Source: Methylococcales bacterium (GTDB lineage Bacteria > Pseudomonadota > Gammaproteobacteria > Methylococcales > Methylomonadaceae). From it: 6,269 nt of DNA. The position numbers were made by a program, and so were the translations under genes. Below, in pieces: positions 1 through 4,002 of the stretch (position 1 is its first letter; every line of letters begins with the position of its first letter). The stretch is from the NCBI GenBank assembly GCA_023134955.1, contig JAGLUC010000093.1, forward strand, positions 1-6,269, read 5' to 3'. The notes below the pieces were generated by a model. The model saw only the letters and a program-made list of their open reading frames with translations, was not told the DNA's origin and searched no databases.

Positions 1-2
1 TG

Positions 3-22
3 GTGCAACCTCCTTGTTGCAC
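3..22. repeat. Short perfect stem-loop downstream of nudF
   Basis: A perfect 7-bp inverted repeat, GTGCAAC (3-9) and GTTGCAC (16-22), encloses a 6-base loop. It lies about 80 bases past the nudF stop on the minus strand, so it could be the stem of that operon's terminator. The sequence that would show a T-run on the minus strand lies left of the window, so this cannot be decided. Bases 23-101 show nothing else I can name. Confidence 0.4.
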
Positions 23-101
23 AAGCCTGATAAATCAACAACCTGCATATTCCCTTTTAATGGGGTGAGTAGTTACATCAAGGCTACATAAAACATAATC
101 T

Positions 102-704
102 CTAAACCACCCCCCATTTAGCCCTCAGCTTATCCCTATTAATATACAACCACTGTATCGCTATAATAGGGATGCCTGATTCAATCTTGCCTGATTCAAT
201 CATTTTAAACACTTCATCAAACTTTTCGACTGAAACTAGAATATCCTCGTTTTCATCATCCAGACCATGAACACCGCCAACATTACTGGTATCAACTTTC
301 CCCAAGAACAAGCTAATACGCTCTGATGAGCCACCCGGCGTGGTATAAAATTCATTGATTAAAGTGAGTTCTTCAATCTCACAACCAGCCTCTTCAACAG
401 ACTCTCTATATGCTACTTCTTCGGCTGTCTCACCTTCTTCAATTGCGCCTGCGACTATTTCAATTAGCCAGGCTCTATCTGGAATTAAAACAGCACCAGC
501 ACGAAATTGCTCGATTAAAACAACTTCATCTCGGATGGGGTCATAAAGTAATACGGCGACGCAATTACCTCGCATGAATAATTCCCGGGTAATTTCTGCG
601 CTCCAGCCCCCTTTAAAAAGAGTGTGTTTTAAATGATATTTTTCTAGCCTAAAAAAACCTTTGTAGGCAACTTCATGGTTGATGATTTTAAATTCTTTAG
701 ACAT
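102..704 (-). CDS. nudF: ADP-ribose pyrophosphatase, Nudix hydrolase (NudF type)
   Basis: A 200-residue cytoplasmic Nudix hydrolase expected to split ADP-ribose into AMP and ribose 5-phosphate, keeping free ADP-ribose low. The Nudix box is complete at residues 86-108: G86, E92, then R100-E101 and E104-E105-x-G107, the Mg-binding helix. The upstream block with FRAG (68-70) and the run to WLIEIVAGAIEEGE, the TTPGGSSE stretch near 121-128 (the typical post-box segment of ADP-ribose-specific enzymes) and the C-terminal IAIQWL all fit NudF, and the length is normal. The ATG at 702-704 overlaps the last base of the upstream dehydrogenase stop (TAATG), so translation is probably coupled; the Shine-Dalgarno is weak (GAGAAA). 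Near the C-terminus a 15-bp tandem repeat gives IESGK-IESGI. A role on other nucleoside diphosphate sugars is possible. Function confidence is high. Confidence 0.93.
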   Translation of the reverse strand: MSKEFKIINHEVAYKGFFRLEKYHLKHTLFKGGWSAEITRELFMRGNCVAVLLYDPIRDEVVLIEQFRAGAVLIPDRAWLIEIVAGAIEEGETAEEVAYRESVEEAGCEIEELTLINEFYTTPGGSSERISLFLGKVDTSNVGGVHGLDDENEDILVSVEKFDEVFKMIESGKIESGIPIIAIQWLYINRDKLRAKWGVV

Positions 705-1822
705 TATTGACGTTTCTCATAACTGACTCGATAAATAACACCTAAGGTATCATCAGCGACTAATAAACTACCGTTCGGCATTTGTAAAATATCGGTAGGT
801 CTTCCTAAAACCTTGCCATCTTTAGTCAGCCAACCGCTAATAAAAGCTTGTTCAGAAACAGGTTTTCCCTGTCTAAATTTAACTAAAGCGATTCTATAAC
901 CGTGAGGTTTGCTGCGGTTCCAGGAACCATGCTGAGCTACAAATAACTGGTTTCTAAATCGTTGTGGAAACTGTGTACCCGTATAAAAGCGTAGTCCTAA
1001 AGGGGTCATATGTGCTTTAAACTTCCATTCCGGTGCGGTAAATTCACTACATTGTTTATCGGCTGCTAATTCAGGGTCAGCAATATTTCCAGCATGACAA
1101 AAAGGATAACCAAAATGTTGTCCTTTCTTCGACCAGCGATTTAATTCATCAGGGGGTAAATTATCTCCCAAATAGTCTCGTCCATTTTCAGTAAAAAACA
1201 ATTGTCCTGTTTTTGGATGCCAATCAAAGCCTACGGTATTACGAATGCCACGGGCTAAAATTTCAAAATCACTGCCGTCTTTATTTAATCTTACTAATGA
1301 CGAATAAATAGGTTTTTCTGGTAAACAAATATTACAGGGAGCACCCACCGCAGTGTATAGTTTATTATCCGGGCCAAAACGTAAATACTTCCAGCCATGA
1401 TGCTTGTCAGAAGGTAATTGATCGTAAATAACTTTTGCTTTTAAAGGCTTGCCTAAATGTTGATCAATATTATCAAACTGGCTGATTTTATTGGCTTCTG
1501 CAACATATAAAGCACCGTCTTTATAGGCTACGCCATTAGGCATATAGAGATTAGTTGCTATCACATAGCGTTTATTAGCATGACCATCACCCGTGGTATC
1601 TTTTAAGGCATAAACATCGCCTTTCTGGCGTGTCCCAACATACACCACGCCAGAGTCACTCAGTGCTAATGAGCGTGCATTAGGTACATTATATGCAAAA
1701 ATCGAAATGGAAAAGCCAACGGGCAGTTGTAACTTATCTAATACATCCTGGTGTGTATTTTGACCTGCAAAGCTTATATTTACAGTCACTAAGAAAAAAC
1801 TAAATACTTTGATAAATTTCAT
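704..1822 (-). CDS. Secreted PQQ-type glucose/sorbosone dehydrogenase family protein
   Basis: A 372-residue protein of the soluble glucose/sorbosone dehydrogenase family, a six-bladed beta-propeller fold. Residues 1-19 form a signal peptide (K2, K5, hydrophobic FSFFLVTVNI, SFA cleavage site before G20), so the mature protein is periplasmic or exported. Family blocks are clear: PNGVAY near 95-100, HHGWKYLRFGPD near 141-152, RGIRNTVGFDWHP at 191-203, TENGRDYLGDNLPPDELN at 211-228, HGSWNRSKPHGYR at 298-310 and GRPTDI with LLVADD near the end. Cysteines C163/C166 and C242/C258 could form disulfides. Many relatives bind PQQ and oxidise sugars, but substrate and cofactor use cannot be read from the sequence, and this subgroup is often annotated only as L-sorbosone dehydrogenase-like. 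The ATG at 1820-1822 has an AGG Shine-Dalgarno 8 bases upstream. It is the first gene of an operon with nudF, and the IS begins only about 90 bases upstream. Confidence 0.88.
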   Translation of the reverse strand: MKFIKVFSFFLVTVNISFAGQNTHQDVLDKLQLPVGFSISIFAYNVPNARSLALSDSGVVYVGTRQKGDVYALKDTTGDGHANKRYVIATNLYMPNGVAYKDGALYVAEANKISQFDNIDQHLGKPLKAKVIYDQLPSDKHHGWKYLRFGPDNKLYTAVGAPCNICLPEKPIYSSLVRLNKDGSDFEILARGIRNTVGFDWHPKTGQLFFTENGRDYLGDNLPPDELNRWSKKGQHFGYPFCHAGNIADPELAADKQCSEFTAPEWKFKAHMTPLGLRFYTGTQFPQRFRNQLFVAQHGSWNRSKPHGYRIALVKFRQGKPVSEQAFISGWLTKDGKVLGRPTDILQMPNGSLLVADDTLGVIYRVSYEKRQ

Positions 1823-1913
1823 TTTATTTGCCTAATTAATTAAACTTTTACTTATCTTAACAGCCCAGCCTATTGAATTTAACAATTTATTCTCGGGACG
1901 CTAGTAAAAACTA

Positions 1914-1927
1914 TGCACTTTAGTGCA
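1914..1927. repeat. IS left-end hairpin
   Basis: TGCACT / AGTGCA forms a 6-bp stem around TT (more realistically 5 bp with a 4-base loop). A second copy of the core ACTTTAGT follows at about 1930-1937. The same ACTTT(C)AGT core sits in both right-end hairpins, which supports these being the transposase recognition structures of one element. Confidence 0.7.
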
Positions 1928-1963
1928 AGACTTTAGTTGATACACACATTTTTGTACAATGTG

Positions 1964-2401
1964 ATGATGAATGAGCAAAGACACGGGAGCCATACCGTAA
2001 GTATTCTAATGGTACATATAGTTTGGGTAACTAAGTATCGTTACCCTGTATTGCAAGGTAATATCCAAAAACGTTGCAGAGAGTTAGTGATGCAGGTTTG
2101 TGATGCCGAAGATGTTAGAATTTTAAAAGGTGTTGTGAGTAAAGATCATGTTCATATGCATATAGAATACCCGCCAAAATTATCAGTTAGTAAATTTGTG
2201 AAGAGAGTGAAGGGTAGAACGTCTCGAATACTACAAAGTGAGTTTCCTGAATTGAAAAAACGATATTGGGGAAAGCATTTTTGGGCAATAGGGTATGGAG
2301 CCTGGACAACGGGTAATGTTACGGAAGAGTTGGTGCAAGAATATTTAGAGCACCATAGAAATCCATCAAACAAGGATTTAGGAAGTATGATCCTTGAGTA
2401 A
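1964..2401 (+). CDS. tnpA: IS200/IS605-family Y1 transposase TnpA
   Basis: A single-domain HUH transposase that cuts and joins single-stranded IS ends through a 5'-phosphotyrosine link. The HUH motif is HVHMH in the stretch GVVSKDHVHMHIEYPP. The catalytic tyrosine lies in the C-terminal helix VQEYLEHH. The segments LSVSKFVKRVKGRTSR, LKKRYWGKHFWAIGY and TTGNVTEELVQEY are typical of the family. The reading frame is open back to a TTG at 1937, but GTG-ATG-ATG at 1961-1969 precedes the conserved HGSHTVSIL start region, so I place the start at ATG 1964 (ATG 1967 is equally possible). No strong ribosome binding site is visible. The length of about 146 residues is that of an intact enzyme and no frameshift is seen, so the element may still be active. 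The family normally has Q four residues after the catalytic Y; here that position is H (YLEHH), a small deviation. Confidence 0.9.
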   Translation: MMNEQRHGSHTVSILMVHIVWVTKYRYPVLQGNIQKRCRELVMQVCDAEDVRILKGVVSKDHVHMHIEYPPKLSVSKFVKRVKGRTSRILQSEFPELKKRYWGKHFWAIGYGAWTTGNVTEELVQEYLEHHRNPSNKDLGSMILE

Positions 2402-2405
2402 TGTA

Positions 2406-2418
2406 GGACTTTCAGTCC
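2406..2418. repeat. IS right-end inner hairpin
   Basis: GGACT (2406-2410), loop TTC, AGTCC (2414-2418). It starts five bases after the tnpA stop codon and shares the ACTTTCAGT core with the outer hairpin. It could also help end the tnpA transcript, although no T-run follows. Confidence 0.65.
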
Positions 2419-2618
2419 AAGAGCAATCTATGCACTTTCAGTGCATAGTGGTTGAATAGCTTTAAACTCTCTATGTGCAAAAGAGAATACAGAAAAACAT
2501 TTCCCTGCTTTATATAAACTAATTCCCCATCATTTCTCAAGTGGGATAGCTTGCAATCTGAAACCTTTAAAATTTTCTTAGCTTCCTTACTACGTAACCA
2601 TTTTTCTTCATTCACCAC
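2412..2618 (-). CDS. Small helix-turn-helix DNA-binding protein, 3' end replaced by IS sequence
   Basis: A 68-residue reading frame whose first ~50 residues resemble MerR/excisionase-type winged HTH proteins (HTH_17 class): WLRSKEAKKILKVSDCKLSHL is helix-turn-helix and the following GELVYIKQGNVFLY is the wing. Such proteins are usually DNA-binding regulators or recombination-directionality factors linked to mobile DNA. The start is one of two adjacent GTG codons (2616-2618 or 2613-2615), preceded by AGGGGG; an in-frame TAG lies just upstream, so the start cannot move further. From about residue 57 onward (after SLKLFN) the coding sequence lies in the IS right-end hairpins, and the TGA stop (2412-2414) falls at the inner hairpin loop. 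I infer the original C-terminus was cut off by IS insertion. The HTH core is intact, so partial function is possible. Target genes are unknown. Confidence 0.6.
   Translation of the reverse strand: MVNEEKWLRSKEAKKILKVSDCKLSHLRNDGELVYIKQGNVFLYSLLHIESLKLFNHYALKVHRLLLD
2428..2448. repeat. IS right-end outer hairpin
   Basis: A perfect 9-bp stem, CTATGCACT (2428-2436) and AGTGCATAG (2440-2448), with a 3-base TTC loop. The first half repeats the left-end sequence CTATGCACTTT at 1911-1921, so both IS ends carry the same recognition hairpin. Confidence 0.75.
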
Positions 2619-2807
2619 TTCCCCCTAAGACTATCGAATTAATTCACTTCAAAAGTTCCATTTTTTTCTGGCTAAAAAACTTTCACATACACACAACATA
2701 AAAATAGGGTTTTGATAAAATCATGGGGCAAACACCGAAATGGAATGAATTAAAGTAACGATAATATCAAATGCAGCAGGAAAACTATAAACAATGTCAA
2801 ATTTTTA
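2619..2807. other. AT-rich intergenic stretch without a recognised gene
   Basis: No open frame with family resemblance on either strand. The only structure is a 10-bp palindrome, GAATTAATTC, at 2636-2645, about 20 bases upstream of the HTH gene start, where an autoregulatory operator could sit. That is weak, because such AT palindromes arise easily by chance. The promoter of the HTH gene should lie here, but no convincing -35/-10 pair stands out. Confidence 0.3.
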
Positions 2808-2894
2808 TCTCGTTCCCATGCTCCTGCGTGGGAATGCATACCTACCTTAGATATAGTGAGGTATGCGTTCCCACCGAATACGGTGGGAACGAGA
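2808..2894. repeat. Three-hairpin palindromic repeat (GTTCCCA...TGGGAAC type)
   Basis: An 87-bp non-coding element with nested symmetry. The outer arms TCTCGTTCCCA (2808-2818) and TGGGAACGAGA (2884-2894) are perfect inverses. Each arm is also part of a local hairpin: 2813-2821 with 2826-2834 (9 bp, one G-T pair, TCCT loop) and 2866-2876 with 2881-2891 (11 bp perfect, AATA loop). A central stem pairs GCATACCT (2836-2843) with AGGTATGC (2859-2866). I recognise the motif style from dispersed repeats in several gammaproteobacterial genomes, but copy number cannot be tested here. It probably behaves as a REP/MITE-like element. Confidence 0.75.
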
Positions 2895-2956
2895 GCATGC
2901 CTATTGCAACTAAACCAGCTTGCAACTTGTTAACACCCTAAAAAGAGCCGTCCTTT

Positions 2957-3529
2957 ATGCCTACATGTTGGATTATCGCTAGACCAAATGGAGCAGGAAA
3001 AACCACTTTTTCTCTAGAATACTTGCCCAAAGTGGTAAACTGTTACCATTACATTAATGCAGACTTAATTGCAGCAGGTATTTCGCCATTAGCACCAGAA
3101 AGAGAATTAATAGCAGCAAGTCGAATTTTCTTAGCCGAACTTGAAACGTGTATCGAAAAAGAGAAGGATTTTGCTTTTGAAACTACACTATCTGGTCGTA
3201 GCTATTTAAAGCTTATTAAACGTTTACAAGCTTCAGGTTGGCATATAGAACTTATTTACTTAGCTCTGCCAACCATTGAAATGTCAAAAGCTCGTGTTGC
3301 TGAACGAGTTAAACATGGTGGACATAATATCCCAATACATGCTATTGAACGTCGCTTTTCTCGTAGCCTTTACAACCTATTTAATGACTTTAGCCATGAA
3401 GTAAATAACTGTGTATGCTTCATAAATACGAGTGCTCAACCTACTCTAGTTTTTGAACAACAAAAAAAACACCGCATCATTTCAAATGAAGTGATTTGTA
3501 AATCACTATTAAGTAAATCAGAATTATGA
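2957..3529 (+). CDS. Zeta-toxin-like P-loop kinase (COG4185 type) with altered Walker A
   Basis: A 190-residue P-loop NTPase resembling zeta toxin family/COG4185 proteins. True zeta toxins phosphorylate UDP-N-acetylglucosamine and poison cell-wall synthesis; the substrate of this branch is not known to me. Visible blocks: Walker A RPNGAGKTT (9-17), YINADLIAAG (32-41) at the substrate/metal site, FAFETTLSGRSY (72-83), and RVAERVKHGGHNIP followed by IERRFSRSLYNL (113-141), the arginine-rich lid region. The family consensus has G at residue 9 (GPNGAGKT); here codon 2981-2983 is AGA (Arg), one base from GGA, so the first glycine of GxxxxGK is missing. K15 and T16 remain. The ATG at 2957 directly precedes the conserved PTCWIIA strand; the Shine-Dalgarno is weak. 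The stop overlaps the start of a 58-residue partner ORF (ATGA). The gene could be a toxin, a weakened toxin or a non-toxic kinase. Confidence 0.82.
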   Translation: MPTCWIIARPNGAGKTTFSLEYLPKVVNCYHYINADLIAAGISPLAPERELIAASRIFLAELETCIEKEKDFAFETTLSGRSYLKLIKRLQASGWHIELIYLALPTIEMSKARVAERVKHGGHNIPIHAIERRFSRSLYNLFNDFSHEVNNCVCFINTSAQPTLVFEQQKKHRIISNEVICKSLLSKSEL

Positions 3530-3702
3530 ATACAGCACAAAAAACCCCGTCAAAACATAGTGTGCTTGTTTTAAATGCATTAAAACAGGCTACAAGTAAC
3601 GAAATAGAAAAGAAACGCCGCTTAGGTCAATATGTTGTACTTTGGGAAAATGATGCCATTGTCTATAAAGGCGACGATGCACCAGGACAAGAAAAAAGTT
3701 AA
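3526..3702 (+). CDS. Small partner protein of the zeta-like kinase, candidate antitoxin
   Basis: A 58-residue ORF that starts at ATG 3526, overlapping the kinase stop as ATGA, and ends at TAA 3700-3702. The translation begins MNTAQKTPSKHSVLVLNALK and contains a basic segment, NEIEKKRRLGQYVVLWEND, followed by IVYKGDD and a short charged tail. There is no Shine-Dalgarno beyond the kinase coding sequence, so translation is probably coupled. I recall small proteins with the same KKRRLGQY-V-W pattern next to COG4185 kinases, which supports a real gene and a two-gene module. The antitoxin role is inferred only from size, overlap and partner. It is too short for a recognised fold: one helix (about 12-32) followed by a beta hairpin seems likely. 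Confidence 0.7.
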   Translation: MNTAQKTPSKHSVLVLNALKQATSNEIEKKRRLGQYVVLWENDAIVYKGDDAPGQEKS

Positions 3703-3743
3703 ACCAAGCACCTACACTATATCAACACTTAATAGAACATCTC

Positions 3744-3800
3744 TTGAATACACCTATATACCTAGACTATGCCGCTACCACACCCGTTGATCCTGAAGCA
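3744..3800 (+). pseudogene. N-terminal remnant of a cysteine desulfurase (IscS/NifS-like)
   Basis: Nineteen codons from TTG 3744 read (L)NTPIYLDYAATTPVDPEA, which matches the highly conserved first strand and PLP-fold entrance of IscS/NifS-type cysteine desulfurases (consensus PIYLDYAATTPVDP). The homology stops abruptly at 3800, exactly where the GGCACGGGGTCA end of a MITE-like repeat starts. The frame then runs on without homology to TAA 3906-3908. The remaining ~380 residues of a desulfurase, including the PLP lysine and active-site cysteine, are absent. The usual ATG is TTG here. It is a non-functional fragment, either left after a deletion or carried in by an element. A desulfurase of a DNA phosphorothioation system (DndA-like) cannot be told apart from IscS on this short piece. 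Confidence 0.65.
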
Positions 3801-3805
3801 GGCAC

Positions 3806-3941
3806 GGGGTCAGATACAAGGTCTTTAGTTTTGCAAAGTAACGTGGCTAAAGCACCTGAAAATTCTATTCATAGCGATATTACCATAAAAGAAAACGTAA
3901 CAGACTAACACAAAAAAATGCAAAATTAAAGACCTGCCCCC
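3806..3941. mobile_element. MITE-like element with imperfect terminal inverted repeats
   Basis: GGTCTTTAGTTTTGCA (3820-3835) and TGCAAAATTAAAGACC (3919-3934) are inverted repeats matching at 15 of 16 positions. They are flanked outside by GGGGTCA (3806-3812) and TGCCCCC (3935-3941), which pair at 6 of 7. The left arm carries 7 extra bases (GATACAA) between the two blocks. The ~83-bp interior has no gene of its own. The GGGGTCAGGTCTT-like end is of a kind I associate with small palindromic elements mobilised by REP-associated transposases in gammaproteobacteria; no such transposase is visible next to it. Confidence 0.55.
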
Positions 3942-3949
3942 AATCTTGT

Positions 3950-3974
3950 TCTAAGTCTAGGCTTAGGTTTTTTT
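3950..3974 (+). terminator. Possible weak Rho-independent terminator for the zeta-like operon
   Basis: CTAAG (3951-3955) and CTTAG (3962-3966) form a 5-bp stem, extended by a T-G pair (3950/3967), with a 6-base loop. Seven T follow at 3968-3974. The direction fits the plus-strand kinase/partner operon, which converges on the ABC-3C operon. The stem is short and AT-rich, so termination efficiency is doubtful. Confidence 0.4.
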
Positions 3975-4002
3975 AAGGGGATGTGTTTTATGTTATTCAT
4001 AA

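Larger units (their letters stand above)
1911..2450 (+). mobile_element. IS200/IS605-family insertion sequence, tnpA only
   Basis: A compact element of about 540 bp carrying a single Y1 transposase and bounded by subterminal hairpins, the architecture of the IS200 group of IS200/IS605. The left end has a hairpin at 1914-1927. The right end has hairpins at 2406-2418 and 2428-2448. There are no terminal inverted repeats or target duplications, as expected for single-strand transposition. No tnpB is present. Exact cleavage sites cannot be set without an empty-site comparison, so the outer boundaries are uncertain by perhaps 20 bases each side. The right end overlaps the 3' part of a helix-turn-helix gene. 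Confidence 0.8.

Noticed and set aside
355..546. Plus-strand 63-codon frame
   Set aside because: It lies wholly inside nudF on the opposite strand, and its low-complexity Ser/Ala-rich translation is the mirror of the Nudix box region.
1835..1905. Possible sigma70 promoter for the dehydrogenase (TTGTTA ... TAAGAT on the minus strand)
   Set aside because: The spacing is about 20 bases and the boxes match the consensus poorly; not strong enough to list.
1937..1963. Extended N-terminus of tnpA from TTG 1937
   Set aside because: The extra residues lie in the IS left-end region and do not resemble the family; ATG 1964 or 1967 directly precedes the conserved start.
2152..2373. Minus-strand 73-codon frame
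   Set aside because: It is antisense to tnpA, with no recognisable domain; the tnpA frame explains the sequence.
2808..2894. CRISPR-like array from the repeated GTTCCCA units
   Set aside because: The units are inverted and self-complementary, not direct repeats with regular spacers, and no cas genes are present.
3702..3743. Continuation of the desulfurase-frame ORF upstream (reading ...PTLYQHLIEHL)
   Set aside because: The frame is open, but the residues match nothing I recognise and the desulfurase homology starts only at 3744; probably chance.
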